Shown here one piece after another: positions 46,568 through 56,352 of a stretch of DNA of 58,147 bases. Within the stretch, counting starts at the first letter, position 1, and every line of letters starts with the position of its first letter. Source of the stretch: Candidatus Omnitrophota bacterium (lineage in GTDB: Bacteria > Omnitrophota > Omnitrophia > Omnitrophales > Aquincolibacteriaceae); assembly GCA_018883425.1 (NCBI GenBank), contig VFQY01000006.1:1-58147 (forward strand). Reading direction: 5' to 3'. A model generated the notes under the pieces. It searched no databases. It was not told the origin of the DNA and saw only the letters and a list, made by a program, of their open reading frames with translations. Made by a program: the position numbers and the translations under genes.

Positions 46568-47562
46568 GCCATCTCCTCGTCGGCAAAGCCGCGGTCCCAT
46601 CGCCAGGGACCGGTTTTTCGAACTCTCAGAATAAAAAACCCTTCGGTTCTCGGGCCGGGGACAATCCGGCAAGCCCGGGCAAGGGCCGGCGGGTAAACTT
46701 TATTTTCCCACGATGTAAGCCCCGCCATCACCCTCACCGACGGCGGCAGACTCACGGCTTCCAGCTCAGCGGCCGAACCGATTCTTTTGAGTGCCGCCGC
46801 GACAGCCCCCTCATTTTCTTCGGGAGAAAAAGTGCAGGTCGAATAGACGAGAACACCGCCGGGCTTAAGCGCTGAAAAAGCCGACAGAAAAAGCCTCTTC
46901 TGTTTCTTGGCCAAATCGCGCACCTTCATCATCTTCCAAAAACCCAAGCTCTTAGGATCGTCCGCCTGAAAACGGGCTTCCCCTGAACAGGGAGCGTCGA
47001 GAAGCACCCTGTCGTAGGACTCAGGTTCCCGTCTGCCGAAGGCTTCTCCCGCCGTCAACGTCATGCGGATGTGCCGATAACCCTGATTTTCCAGAATCGT
47101 TTTCATCCGGAAGAAACGGCCCCGATGCGTGTCATTGGCCGTAAGCTCCCCCTCGCCTTTCATGAGATACGCGATCAGGGACGTTTTGCTTCCGGGGGCT
47201 GCCGCCATATCGAGAACTTTCTCGCCGGGCCGCGGCGCCAAGACCAAAACCGCCAGCATGCTCGACAATCCCTGCGCGTACAGCGTTCCCTGGGTGTAGA
47301 GCGGATGTTCCTGAAGTTTCCGGAAAGTCTCGCGGGAGACAAAAAAAGCCGGAAAAGGAAGCTCTTCGATCTCTTCCGGTTCTAGGCCGGCCTTCCGTAA
47401 AAGGCCTGCCAAATCCTCTCTGGAATAACCCGGTTTCTGAAGCCGAAGCGCTATGTCTTTGGGGACGGAAAAGGAAGTCAGGACCTCGCCGTAAAGGCTT
47501 TCGGGAAAGAGGCGCTGAAGGCGTTCAAGAAAAACGGGCGGCAGACCGCCGGGGTTCGGCAT
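46564..47562 (-). CDS. NOL1/NOP2/Sun-family rRNA m5C methyltransferase
   Basis: 332 residues. The SAM-binding motif is VLDMAAAPGSKTSLIAYLM. The two catalytic Cys lie in LLDAPCSGEARF (motif IV) and YSTCTFSPEENE (motif VI). The N-terminal part is short, like RsmF without the C-terminal PUA extension. It probably methylates a cytosine in 16S or 23S rRNA; the target base is unknown. Translationally coupled to the NUDIX gene and divergent from nuoA. Confidence 0.9.
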   Translation of the reverse strand: MPNPGGLPPVFLERLQRLFPESLYGEVLTSFSVPKDIALRLQKPGYSREDLAGLLRKAGLEPEEIEELPFPAFFVSRETFRKLQEHPLYTQGTLYAQGLSSMLAVLVLAPRPGEKVLDMAAAPGSKTSLIAYLMKGEGELTANDTHRGRFFRMKTILENQGYRHIRMTLTAGEAFGRREPESYDRVLLDAPCSGEARFQADDPKSLGFWKMMKVRDLAKKQKRLFLSAFSALKPGGVLVYSTCTFSPEENEGAVAAALKRIGSAAELEAVSLPPSVRVMAGLTSWENKVYPPALARACRIVPGPRTEGFFILRVRKTGPWRWDRGFADEEMA

Positions 47563-47657
47563 GCGCGTATTATCGGGAAAAGCCGGAGCCGATCAAGTGA
47601 ATCCTGAGCCGAGCCGATATTCCTACAGTATCTTTTCCAACCCTTGAGGACTTTCGC

Positions 47658-48029
47658 CTGAACCCTGAATCTTATTTCCACCACTATCTTTTCATCGCCC
47701 TTTTCGCCTTGATGGCTTTCGGGTTCGCACTGCTGCCGGTTGTGATCGCCGGCAGGATCGCGCCCAAGAAACCCTCTCCGGTGAAAAACACGTCCTATGA
47801 ATGCGGTCTTGAATCCAAAGGCGATTCCTGGATCCAATTTCACGTGCAGTATTATCTGATCGCTCTGATTTTTGTCGTCTTTGATGTCGAGGCCGTTTTC
47901 CTTTACCCTTGGGCCGTTTCATTTAAAGAAACCGGTCTTGAGGGGTTTGCCGCCATGAGCCTCTTCATCGGAGTCCTTTTCCTCGGGCTCGTCTATGAAT
48001 GGCGAAAAAAGAATCTCGATTGGGAGTGA
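47658..48029 (+). CDS. nuoA: Complex I subunit NuoA (apparent CTG start)
   Basis: 123 residues if read from CTG 47658, which has GAGGA seven bases upstream. It begins [23 protein letters not shown], giving a complete first helix. The first ATG in frame (47712) would cut that helix in half, and no ATG, GTG or TTG lies between the upstream stop at 47598 and 47709. The conserved [18 protein letters not shown] and [13 protein letters not shown] are present with three helices in all. Membrane-arm subunit near the quinone site. First gene of the nuo operon; overlaps nuoB. Confidence 0.9.
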   Translation: MNPESYFHHYLFIALFALMAFGFALLPVVIAGRIAPKKPSPVKNTSYECGLESKGDSWIQFHVQYYLIALIFVVFDVEAVFLYPWAVSFKETGLEGFAAMSLFIGVLFLGLVYEWRKKNLDWE

Positions 48030-48760
48030 TCTTGGCACACGCTCCGAACGTTTCTGCCATTGACGAAGGGCTGAAAAGCGAACTCTCGAAAAAGGGCGTC
48101 GTCGTTACGACGCTGAATCATCTTTACAACTGGGGACGGAGCTCTTCGATCTGGCCGATGCAGTTCGGACTGGCCTGCTGTGCGATCGAAATGATCGCCA
48201 CAGCCTGCGCCCGCTACGACATGGCCCGCTTCGGAGCGGAACTTTTCCGGGCCTCGCCCCGTCAGTCAGATCTGATGATTGTTGCCGGAACTGTCACCAA
48301 AAAAATGGCGCCCCAGGTCGTGCGTCTCTACAACCAGATGCCTGAGCCGAAGTACTGCATCACGATGGGCGCTTGCGCGATCGCGGGCGGACCCTTCATC
48401 GACGGCTACAACGTTCTGCGGGGAATCGACCGCTACATTCCCGTCGACGTTCATCTGCCCGGATGTCCGCCCAGGCCCGAGGCGCTTCTGCACGGACTCA
48501 TGCAGCTTCAAAAAAAAATTGAGTCGCAGGAGATCGAAAAAACCGCCTGGTACCAGAAAGGCCTGAAGAGAGAATATCCGGTGCCTGAGTTCGGGCCGCG
48601 CGGCCTCATCCCCAAATTCAATCCCGAGGTGTGGCAGCCGCGTGCAAAAGACAACCGTAAAGAACGCTACGGCGAACCCATTCTCATCGGAAAAAAAATC
48701 AAGGCGCCGGATCTCGACGCCGAGACGCTCCGCCGAGCTTCCGGAGGACCCGCAAAATGA
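47999..48760 (+). CDS. nuoB: Complex I subunit NuoB (N2 cluster) with C-terminal extension
   Basis: 253 residues from ATG 47999, overlapping nuoA by 31 bases. A TTG at 48032 with GGGAG five bases before it is a plausible alternative start. The ligands of cluster N2 are C60-C61 (GLACCAIEM), C126 ([10 protein letters not shown]) and C156 ([10 protein letters not shown]). Residues beyond about 180 (roughly 70 residues, Lys/Arg/Pro-rich) are extra compared with short NuoB proteins. It delivers electrons to the quinone. Confidence 0.96.
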   Translation: MAKKESRLGVILAHAPNVSAIDEGLKSELSKKGVVVTTLNHLYNWGRSSSIWPMQFGLACCAIEMIATACARYDMARFGAELFRASPRQSDLMIVAGTVTKKMAPQVVRLYNQMPEPKYCITMGACAIAGGPFIDGYNVLRGIDRYIPVDVHLPGCPPRPEALLHGLMQLQKKIESQEIEKTAWYQKGLKREYPVPEFGPRGLIPKFNPEVWQPRAKDNRKERYGEPILIGKKIKAPDLDAETLRRASGGPAK

Positions 48761-49356
48761 GAACCGAGGAAATCCGCGATCATCTCCAGTCCCTCGACTC
48801 GAGCCTGCGCTTGAGAATCGTCCTGGAAAGCCTGCTCGTAGAAAATCCCGAAGATCTCGCGAGGGCCGTTCGGGCCTTGAAAAGCTCTCCCCGTTTAAAA
48901 ATCGATTTTCTCTCGTCCGTGACCGCGGCGGATTATCTGGACTTTCTAGAGACGGTCTATCACTTTTACTCGGTCGAACTCAGGATCGGTCCCGTGGTCC
49001 TGCGGGCAAGAACCCGCCGCGACGATCCCAAGATTCCTTCCCTCTGCGGCTTATTCCGGAGCGCTGAACTTCAGGAACGGGAAGCGTATGATATGTTCGG
49101 CATCCGCTTCGAAGGACATCCCGACCTCCGCCGTCTTTTCATGTGGGACAACTTCGAGGGCTGGCCTTTGCGCAAGGATTACGTCCAGGAAGACTCGGAT
49201 GTCCTGGAATCTCAGGACTTAGCCTGGCTCGAAAAAAATTCTATTCACGTGTCTCAGGAACTGAAAACGCGCGCCCTTGATCTCCAAGCCCGGGGCCTGC
49301 GCGCCGACGCTCAGCGTCCGGCGGCAGAGGGACCCGCGAACAGCGGTGCGCCTTGA
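48757..49356 (+). CDS. nuoC: Complex I subunit NuoC
   Basis: 199 residues. The family signature [38 protein letters not shown] is intact. It is a separate protein here, not fused to NuoD as in E. coli. It carries no cofactor and belongs to the hydrophilic connecting module. Starts within the nuoB stop (ATGA). Confidence 0.95.
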   Translation: MRTEEIRDHLQSLDSSLRLRIVLESLLVENPEDLARAVRALKSSPRLKIDFLSSVTAADYLDFLETVYHFYSVELRIGPVVLRARTRRDDPKIPSLCGLFRSAELQEREAYDMFGIRFEGHPDLRRLFMWDNFEGWPLRKDYVQEDSDVLESQDLAWLEKNSIHVSQELKTRALDLQARGLRADAQRPAAEGPANSGAP

Positions 49357-50510
49357 AAAACAAAACGGACACTCCCTTGACGGAAGATTTCGACACCCAA
49401 ACACTGCAGATCAATGTCGGGCCTCAGCATCCGGCGACCCACGGCGTGTTCAGAATGGATCTGACTCTCGACGGTGAAACGGTTGTGCGGCTCAAGCCTG
49501 TGATGGGTTACCTGCACCGCAATCACGAACAGATTGCCGAGAATATGACTTATGCGGCTTCCATGCCCTACACCGACCGCCTCGACTATTTCAATTCGAT
49601 GTCCAACAATTTCGGCTATGCCCTAGCCGTCGAAAAACTCGCAGGCATCGAGGTCCCGGAGCGGGCCGATTACATTCGCGTGATTTTGGCGGAGCTGACG
49701 CGCATCGTCAACCACATCTCCGTGATCGGATTTCTTCTGAATGATCTCGGGGCTTTCTTTACACCGCTCACCTATGCCTTCCGCGAACGCGAAAAAATTC
49801 TCGATCTTTTCGAAGAGATTGCGGGCTCCCGCATGATGTGTAATTACTTCCGCTTCGGAGGCGTCAAACGGGATTTACCCCCAGGCCTGCTCGAACGCAT
49901 TCGAACGATGATGGACGTTTTTCCCCGCTTTCTGGATGAATTTGAGGCGCTGCTGACCGACAACGACATTCTCTGCCTGCGCTGTCAAAACGTTGGAGTT
50001 CTCGGACGGGAACTTGCGCTCAACGCCGGGCTCTCGGGGCCGATGCTCCGGGCTTCGGGACTGGGCTACGACATCCGCAAAGTCGACCGCTACTCGATCT
50101 ACGGCCGTTTCGACTTCAAGGTTCCGGTGGGCAGCAAGGGGGATGTCTATGACCGTTACTACGTCCGCGTTCTGGAAATGCGCGAATCCCTAAAAATTCT
50201 GGATCAGGCTCTGCGTCAGATCCCCTCCTCGGGAGACATTATCAGCCGCAAGGCTGCGCCGTTTCTCAAGGCGCCCAGAAATTTCAAACCGCCCGTCGGG
50301 GAAGCTTACGGCCGCGTCGAGTCGCCCAAGGGCGAGCTTGGTTTTTATGTCGTCAGTGACGGCTCGCCTCAGCCCTGGCGCTACCATGTGCGGGCTCCCT
50401 CGCTCATCAACCTCACGGTACTCGAGGATCTTTGCATCGGCCACAAGCTCGCTGACGCCATGGTCATCCTCGGCAGCATCGACATTGTTCTGGGAGAAGT
50501 GGACCATTGA
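49353..50510 (+). CDS. nuoD: Complex I subunit NuoD (49 kDa)
   Basis: 385 residues from TTG 49353, which overlaps the nuoC stop as TTGA. Quinone-site motifs are present: [12 protein letters not shown] near residue 23, [16 protein letters not shown] and [15 protein letters not shown]. The C-terminus is [12 protein letters not shown], where His replaces the usual final Arg. The [NiFe]-hydrogenase Cys pairs are absent, so it is a true NuoD and not a hydrogenase large subunit. Followed directly by nuoI; nuoE, nuoF and nuoG are missing. Confidence 0.97.
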   Translation: MKNKTDTPLTEDFDTQTLQINVGPQHPATHGVFRMDLTLDGETVVRLKPVMGYLHRNHEQIAENMTYAASMPYTDRLDYFNSMSNNFGYALAVEKLAGIEVPERADYIRVILAELTRIVNHISVIGFLLNDLGAFFTPLTYAFREREKILDLFEEIAGSRMMCNYFRFGGVKRDLPPGLLERIRTMMDVFPRFLDEFEALLTDNDILCLRCQNVGVLGRELALNAGLSGPMLRASGLGYDIRKVDRYSIYGRFDFKVPVGSKGDVYDRYYVRVLEMRESLKILDQALRQIPSSGDIISRKAAPFLKAPRNFKPPVGEAYGRVESPKGELGFYVVSDGSPQPWRYHVRAPSLINLTVLEDLCIGHKLADAMVILGSIDIVLGEVDH

Positions 50511-51070
50511 TTTTCGGAGCCGGAATTCTCAAAGGTATGCTGGTCACGCTCAGGAGCTTCGTGAACTCTTATTTCAAGAAGCCCGATCAAGGCGGTCTTT
50601 TCACCGTCGAGTACCCGGAAAAAAGACTGGTCGCCAAGGAGAGGTTCCGCAATTTTCCCTTTCTGGTCTACGATGAAAAACCCGAGGATCCCCGCTGCGT
50701 GGCCTGCGACATCTGCGCCAAAGAGTGTCCGCCCAAATGCATCACCATCGTACGGGACGCGGACGCCGAGGGGCGGCCCTTAAAGAAACCCGCTCTCTTC
50801 GACATCGATTTGAGTGTCTGCATGAATTGCGGAATCTGCGAGGAGGCCTGCCCTTTCGATGCCATCTTCATGGATCATGAATTTGAAATTGCGGGGACGG
50901 AACGGCATCAAAGCCTTCTTTATCACAAGGAAGATCTGCTGAAATCCAACGGCTATTTCCGGCAGATTCGGCCCTCGGACGCCGCTCTCATCGATGCCCG
51001 CCGAAAAGAAGCCGAAGACAAGAAGAAGGCGGCGCTCAAGCCTGCCGCACCGCCTGAGAAAAAAGAATAG
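50507..51070 (+). CDS. nuoI: Complex I subunit NuoI (two [4Fe-4S])
   Basis: 187 residues from TTG 50507, overlapping the nuoD stop as TTGA, with GGAGAAG seven bases upstream. Cluster N6a/N6b ligands are C64, C67, C70, C74 ([12 protein letters not shown]) and C105, C108, C111, C115 ([12 protein letters not shown]). A Lys/Ala/Pro-rich tail of about 25 residues ends the protein. In this operon it precedes nuoH, the reverse of the usual order. With no NuoEFG, NuoI is the likely entry point for electrons. Confidence 0.96.
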   Translation: MIFGAGILKGMLVTLRSFVNSYFKKPDQGGLFTVEYPEKRLVAKERFRNFPFLVYDEKPEDPRCVACDICAKECPPKCITIVRDADAEGRPLKKPALFDIDLSVCMNCGICEEACPFDAIFMDHEFEIAGTERHQSLLYHKEDLLKSNGYFRQIRPSDAALIDARRKEAEDKKKAALKPAAPPEKKE

Positions 51071-51073
51071 ATC

Positions 51074-52210
51074 ATGGAAACCCTCTTTATCCAAATCAAA
51101 ACTCTTCTGGTGAACGCTGCAGCGCTGGTTCTTCCGCCCTGGGGCGTCACGCTCAGCAGCATGATCATCAGCGCTCTCGCTATCCTGGGTTTGGGACCCT
51201 TGATCATGATGTATCTAACGCTGATGGAGCGCAAGGTGCTGGCGCGCATGCAGAACCGCATCGGCCCGAACCGCGCGGGGCCTTGGGGACTTCTGCAGCC
51301 GCTAGCGGACGGCATCAAGATGCTGACGAAGGAGGATATCCGGCCCTCAGCCGCTGACCCGCTTCTGTATTTTCTGGCTCCGATTCTGATTGCTGTGCCG
51401 GCACTCATGGTGTTTGCCGTGATCCCTTTTGGAAAAGGCATGACGGCGGCTGATCTCAACGTGGGAGTTCTCTACTTTGTGGCTCTTTCTTCGACGACAA
51501 CCCTCGTGATTTTTATGGCCAGCTGGGGATCCCGGAACAAGTATTCCGTCCTCGGGGGAATGCGCTCAGTCTCTCAGATGATTTCCTATGAAGTAACGCT
51601 GGTCATTTCAGTCGTGCCGATTCTCATGGCGGCCGGGAGTCTTTCGACGCAAACGATCGTCGAATCCCAATCCGGGCGATGGTACGCCGCGACACCCTGG
51701 GGTCTTCTCAGCTGCATGATCTTCTTCATCTGCGGTCTTGCCGAGTGCAACCGCTCGCCGTTTGATCTCCCTGAGGCGGAATCCGAGATCGTCGCCGGGT
51801 ATCACACGGAATACAGCGGTATGCGTTTCGCGCTTTTTTACATGGCGGAATTCATGAATGTTTTTTCAATCTGCGCCCTGACCGTCACACTGTTTCTCGG
51901 CGGGTGGCAAGGTCCTTTACTGCCCTCCTGGCTGTGGTTTCTGATCAAAACCTACCTGCTCATTTTTATCGTCTTTTGGTTCCGAGGAACACTGCCCAGA
52001 CTTCGAGCCGATCATCTGATGGGACTGGCCTGGAAATTTCTCCTGCCTCTGGCGGTCATGAACATTCCGGCGGCCGCGATGAGTCACTTTCTCTCGGAGC
52101 CTTTCAGTACCGCGGTTCCCCTGGCCATCCTCATGGTCTCGGTTGCCGTTCTGAGTTTTTTCAACAAAGGCTACGCGGCGGAAAAACGCGTTTACCATTT
52201 TACGGATTGA
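51074..52210 (+). CDS. nuoH: Complex I subunit NuoH
   Basis: 378 residues with eight to nine helices. The quinone-channel motifs MERKVLARMQNRIGPNRAGPWGLLQPLADGIKML and ECNRSPFDLPEAESEIVAGYHTEYSGMRFALF are intact, including the charged residues that couple quinone reduction to proton pumping. Starts three bases after nuoI. Confidence 0.98.
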   Translation: METLFIQIKTLLVNAAALVLPPWGVTLSSMIISALAILGLGPLIMMYLTLMERKVLARMQNRIGPNRAGPWGLLQPLADGIKMLTKEDIRPSAADPLLYFLAPILIAVPALMVFAVIPFGKGMTAADLNVGVLYFVALSSTTTLVIFMASWGSRNKYSVLGGMRSVSQMISYEVTLVISVVPILMAAGSLSTQTIVESQSGRWYAATPWGLLSCMIFFICGLAECNRSPFDLPEAESEIVAGYHTEYSGMRFALFYMAEFMNVFSICALTVTLFLGGWQGPLLPSWLWFLIKTYLLIFIVFWFRGTLPRLRADHLMGLAWKFLLPLAVMNIPAAAMSHFLSEPFSTAVPLAILMVSVAVLSFFNKGYAAEKRVYHFTD

Positions 52211-52220
52211 GGCGCAGCAG

Positions 52221-52724
52221 ATGCTTGAACTCATCGCGGTGAAAGGAATTTATATTCTGATGGTTTTTGCAGCGGCAGCTGCCTTTGCTTCGTCCTTGCT
52301 CCCGAACCTCTTTCACGGAGCTCTGGCTCTGGCGGCCGTCCTCCTCGCCGTGGCGGGTCTTTATCTTTCGCTCGGAGCCGAGTTTCTCGCAATGGTTCAG
52401 ATTCTCGTGTATGTGGGAGCTGTCATGACTCTTGTCATTTACGCGGTGATGCTGACAGGCCGGCTCGAGGAGACCGTGACCCCGTCCGGCAGGATTCAAA
52501 GAGCCGCCGCTGGAGTTTCCTGTGCTATTTTTTTTGTGCTCGTCTGCGGAGTGCTTCTCAGCACGAACTGGCCGGCGGCGCCAGGCGGCAATCCTCTTCC
52601 TTCGGTCAAAGATCTCGGCATTGATCTGATGAAGCGGCATGTGTTTCCCTTTGAAGTTTTGGGCATCCTGCTGTTTGCGGTCTTGATCGGGGCCTTGGCG
52701 GCCGCGCGGAGGGAAAAATCATGA
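52221..52724 (+). CDS. nuoJ: Complex I subunit NuoJ
   Basis: 167 residues with five hydrophobic helices. EFLAMVQILVYVGAVMTLVIYAVMLTG is the conserved helix 3 that carries the pi-bulge. The C-terminus ends in a last helix and AAARREKS. Overlaps nuoK by four bases. Confidence 0.95.
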   Translation: MLELIAVKGIYILMVFAAAAAFASSLLPNLFHGALALAAVLLAVAGLYLSLGAEFLAMVQILVYVGAVMTLVIYAVMLTGRLEETVTPSGRIQRAAAGVSCAIFFVLVCGVLLSTNWPAAPGGNPLPSVKDLGIDLMKRHVFPFEVLGILLFAVLIGALAAARREKS

Positions 52725-53035
52725 CGCCGGTTCCGGAATCCCACTACCTGATCTTCTCTCTCATACTTTTTAGCGCCGGAATTTTCGGAGCGCTCACGCG
52801 GCGCAACGCACTGGGGGTGCTGATCGCTCTGGAGCTCATGCTCAATGCCGTTGCGCTCAATTTTGTGATTTTCTCGAGAACCGCTCCGGAAGGATCGGCG
52901 TCAGGACAGGTGAGCGCCTTTTTCATCATCGCTTTGGCAGCCGCCGGCGCGGCCGCAGGTTTGGCGATCGTACTGGCTGTATACCGCTCCCGTAAAAGCA
53001 TTCAAACCGACGACACGAATTTACTAAAATGGTGA
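52721..53035 (+). CDS. nuoK: Complex I subunit NuoK
   Basis: 104 residues, three helices. The conserved glutamates are in GVLIALELMLNAVALNFV and in the last helix region. Antiporter-like MrpC homologue in the proton-pumping arm. Its last seven bases overlap nuoL. Confidence 0.95.
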   Translation: MTPVPESHYLIFSLILFSAGIFGALTRRNALGVLIALELMLNAVALNFVIFSRTAPEGSASGQVSAFFIIALAAAGAAAGLAIVLAVYRSRKSIQTDDTNLLKW

Positions 53036-54870
53036 CACTGCTGCTTCATCCTCTGAGTCCCGCAGCATTTCCGCTGGCCGCGGCGGCGCTCAATTTTATT
53101 TTCGGCAAACAGCTGAAGGCGAAGACCGCTTGGATCTCGTCGGCGGCAAGCCTCATGAGCTTTGCCGTCTCCATCTTTCTGCTCACCCGGACGGCAGCGC
53201 ATGGCGTGATGCAGGGCAGCATCATTTGGCTTGAAGCCGGAAATTTTAAAATCACATCCGGTTTCCTGCTGGATCCCCTTTCAGCCTCCTTCCTCGCGGT
53301 GGTGAGCTTGGTCGGCATGCTGATCCAGATCTATGCGGCCGGCTCTATGAAAGACGATCCCGAGTTTACGCGTTTTTATTCGACTCTCTCGCTTTTTATG
53401 GCGGCGATGACCGCTCTCATTGCCGCGGATGGACTCCTGCTTTTTTTTATGGCCTGGGAAATCATGGGGCTCTGCTCTTTTCTTCTGATCGGATTCTGGT
53501 TCCAAAAAGAGGCCGCGGCCAAGGCGGCTCATAAAGCTTTTCTTGCCACGCGCCTAGGGGACCTGTGTCTTTTACTCGGATTGCTGATGCTTTCATCCTC
53601 CCTGGGAACCCTTCAATTCACGGCCCTCTCGGAAAAGGCGGCCGCGCTCGGCGCCTCGGCATGGCTCAGCGCGGCGGCACTTCTCATCTTCGCAGGCGCC
53701 GCAGGAAAATCCGCTCAATTTCCTTTCCACATTTGGCTGCCGGATGCCATGGAAGGTCCCACGCCCGTCAGTGCGCTCATTCATGCCGCAACCATGGTGG
53801 CCGCCGGAATTTATCTGTTGATCCGGACTTTTCCGGTTCTCGCGCTCGACGCCCGGGTGCTTTCAGTCATCGCGGCTGTCGGGACATTCACAGCCGTTCT
53901 CACGGCTCTGCTCGCCCTTCGTTCGCAGGAAATCAAAAAGACCCTGGCGTTTTCCACGCTTTCCCAGCTGGGCATGATGGCGGCCTGCATCGGATTTTCA
54001 AATCCGGGTGCGGCATTTTTTCATCTGGTCACTCATGCTTTCTTCAAGGCGCTTTTGTTCATGGGGGCGGGCAATGTCCTTCACGCGTGCGGAACACAGA
54101 ACCTCGGACGCCTGGGCGGTCTCGGACGGCCAATGAAGCTCACCTCGGGCGCCTTCCTCGTCGGCTCTCTGGCTCTCGCGGGACTGCCGCCTCTTTCAGG
54201 TTTCTGGAGCAAAGAGGGAATCCTTGCGGCAGCGCATGGGTATTCCCCATTTTATTTCGGAGCACTGCTTCTGACTTCTTTCCTGACTGCTCTCTACAGC
54301 GCTCGACTTTACCTGCAGATTTTTGAAGGGTCTGCGTCACGGAGCGCAGACGCCGAAACCGCTCGGGAATGCCCGAAAAGTATGACGATCCCCCTGCTGA
54401 CGCTTGGTGTTCTGGCCGCTGCCGCCGGTATTCCGGGCTCACCCTGGATGGGGTATTTTTTCCAGACGTTCATCGGAATTTCCCCGCATGGGGACCCTGC
54501 GTCCTACGCAGTCCTCGCAGGATCTCTCATCGCCTGTGCGCTCGGCCTTGCAGGGGCCTGGCTCAGCGCTGGACCTTGGAGAGGGCTGGGTCTGAAAGAA
54601 ACAGCCGGTGCGGGACGATTCCTTGAAAAAGCCGGCATGGAATTGCCGAATTCTGCCGCGCGGCTCTTCGCATCAGGGCTCAAGACAGCAGGCCGAGCAG
54701 CTGCCTGCACCGACCGACTGCTTCTCGACGGCGCCGTCATGCTGCCGGGGGTTTTGCTGCAGCTCGCCGCAGCCGGTTTTAGAAAAATCCAATCCGGTTT
54801 TATTCTTCATTATCTCTTGGCAGCATTCGCTGCCGTGATTGGACTTCTGGCTGCAGGAATGAACTTTTAA
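53029..54870 (+). CDS. nuoL: Complex I subunit NuoL
   Basis: 613 residues, full length. The antiporter-like domain has MAWEIMGLCSFLLIGFWF (key Glu), the lysine-bearing KSAQFPFHIWLPDAMEGPTPVSALIHAATMV, and THAFFKALLFMGAGNVLHA. The C-terminal 110 residues include the long lateral helix and end in the last transmembrane helix. Distal proton channel of the membrane arm. Confidence 0.97.
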   Translation: MVTLLLHPLSPAAFPLAAAALNFIFGKQLKAKTAWISSAASLMSFAVSIFLLTRTAAHGVMQGSIIWLEAGNFKITSGFLLDPLSASFLAVVSLVGMLIQIYAAGSMKDDPEFTRFYSTLSLFMAAMTALIAADGLLLFFMAWEIMGLCSFLLIGFWFQKEAAAKAAHKAFLATRLGDLCLLLGLLMLSSSLGTLQFTALSEKAAALGASAWLSAAALLIFAGAAGKSAQFPFHIWLPDAMEGPTPVSALIHAATMVAAGIYLLIRTFPVLALDARVLSVIAAVGTFTAVLTALLALRSQEIKKTLAFSTLSQLGMMAACIGFSNPGAAFFHLVTHAFFKALLFMGAGNVLHACGTQNLGRLGGLGRPMKLTSGAFLVGSLALAGLPPLSGFWSKEGILAAAHGYSPFYFGALLLTSFLTALYSARLYLQIFEGSASRSADAETARECPKSMTIPLLTLGVLAAAAGIPGSPWMGYFFQTFIGISPHGDPASYAVLAGSLIACALGLAGAWLSAGPWRGLGLKETAGAGRFLEKAGMELPNSAARLFASGLKTAGRAAACTDRLLLDGAVMLPGVLLQLAAAGFRKIQSGFILHYLLAAFAAVIGLLAAGMNF

Positions 54871-54891
54871 ATAACTCAGGGCGGATTGTTC

Positions 54892-56352
54892 ATGACACTT
54901 CTTTCATCGGTGGTTTTCTTTCCTCTGGCAGGGGCTCTTGTCCTCCTAGGCCTGCCCAGAACGCTCGCAAGCCGGGCCTTTCCTCTGGCGATGGGTTTCA
55001 CGGGGCTGACGCTCTTTATCGCCTTCGGGATTTTAGGCGCTGTCGACCCCACGCAGCCGGGTTTTCAGCTGACAGAAAAAATGCCCTGGATTCCTGAGTG
55101 GGGCGTCTCTTACCATCTGGCCGTTGACACACTCAGCCTTCCCCTGATTCTCTTGAGCGCTCTGCTCTTTGCCGTCGCCTGCGCGGCCTCTTCGCAGAGA
55201 AAGGAAAAACAAAAAGAGTACTTTGCTCTGATGCTGATCCTCGAAACGGGCGTGATGGGGAGCTTTCTGGCGCTCGATCTGATGATGTTTTACATCTTTT
55301 GGGAACTGGTCCTGATTCCGATGTACCTTTTGATCGGTATTTTCGGAGGCGAGCGGAAAAATCGAGCGGCCGTAAAATTCTTCCTTTACACGTTTTGCGG
55401 AAGTCTTTTGATGCTGCTGGCCGTCGCTGCGGTATATTTTCTTTCTCCGGCGCGCAGTTTTGATCTTCTGGAACTCCTGAAAAGCCCTCTGTCCCTGGAA
55501 ATCCAACGGATGGTTTTCCTGGGTTTCCTGGCCGGATTCGCTGTCAAAATACCGGTGTTCCCGCTGCACACCTGGCTGCCGGAGGCGCACGTCGAAGCGC
55601 CCGCGCCGATCAGCGTTCTTCTTGCGGGAATTCTTCTGAAAATGGGTGCCTACGGTCTCATGCGCTTCGGCGTCACGCTGTTTCCGGAGGCAGCCCTCGA
55701 GTTCCGGCCGGTGCTGATGGGTCTGGCCGTTGCGGGAATTCTTGCCGGAGGATTCGCTGCTCTTTCTCAGAAAGATCTCAAAAGGATGATCGCTTATTCA
55801 AGCGTCAGTCATATGGGTTTTGTTGTCCTCGGAATTTCAGCCGGTACCGAGGCCGCTTTGAGCGGGGCCGTTTTTCAGATGATCAGTCACGGGCTGATCA
55901 CAAGCGGACTTTTCCTCCTGGCCGGATATCTCTACGAACGCACTCACACCCGCGATCAGGACGCCTTCGGCGGTCTCGCGGCCGGAATGCCGCGCTATGC
56001 GGGTCTTCTGATTTTCTTCAGCATGGCGAGTCTCGGCCTTCCGGGCTTGAGCGGATTTCCCGCGGAATTGCTGGTGCTGGCCGGAACCCTTGAGCGCCAT
56101 CCAGGCGCCTCAGCAGCCGCCGCCGCGGGTATTTTTCTTTCAGCCTTTTACCTGGTGACCATGCTCCGGAAAGTTCTTTGGGGTCCGGTCCCTCAGAACG
56201 CGCCGGTACCTTCCGACATCCGGCCCGGTGAAACGCTGGTGCTGCTGCCGCTGGTTATCCTTATCCTTTTAGCCGGCATTTGCCCTTCCCTTTTTACGGG
56301 GCTTTCAGCCGCGTCCCTGCCCCCCCTCGTCATCGGAGCCTCAAACGGATGA
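54892..56352 (+). CDS. nuoM: Complex I subunit NuoM
   Basis: 486 residues from ATG 54892; a TTG six bases earlier is less likely. About fourteen helices, with FYIFWELVLIPMYLLIGIFGG (key Glu), FAVKIPVFPLHTWLPEAHVEAPAPISVLLAGILLKMG (key Lys), and the discontinuous helix around LKRMIAYSSVSHMGFV. Antiporter-like proton channel. Overlaps nuoN by four bases. Confidence 0.97.
   Translation: MTLLSSVVFFPLAGALVLLGLPRTLASRAFPLAMGFTGLTLFIAFGILGAVDPTQPGFQLTEKMPWIPEWGVSYHLAVDTLSLPLILLSALLFAVACAASSQRKEKQKEYFALMLILETGVMGSFLALDLMMFYIFWELVLIPMYLLIGIFGGERKNRAAVKFFLYTFCGSLLMLLAVAAVYFLSPARSFDLLELLKSPLSLEIQRMVFLGFLAGFAVKIPVFPLHTWLPEAHVEAPAPISVLLAGILLKMGAYGLMRFGVTLFPEAALEFRPVLMGLAVAGILAGGFAALSQKDLKRMIAYSSVSHMGFVVLGISAGTEAALSGAVFQMISHGLITSGLFLLAGYLYERTHTRDQDAFGGLAAGMPRYAGLLIFFSMASLGLPGLSGFPAELLVLAGTLERHPGASAAAAAGIFLSAFYLVTMLRKVLWGPVPQNAPVPSDIRPGETLVLLPLVILILLAGICPSLFTGLSAASLPPLVIGASNG

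Noticed and set aside
49353-50510. NuoD-like subunit of a membrane-bound [NiFe] hydrogenase
   Set aside because: The metal-binding Cys pairs are absent, and the quinone-site residues and whole operon fit Complex I.
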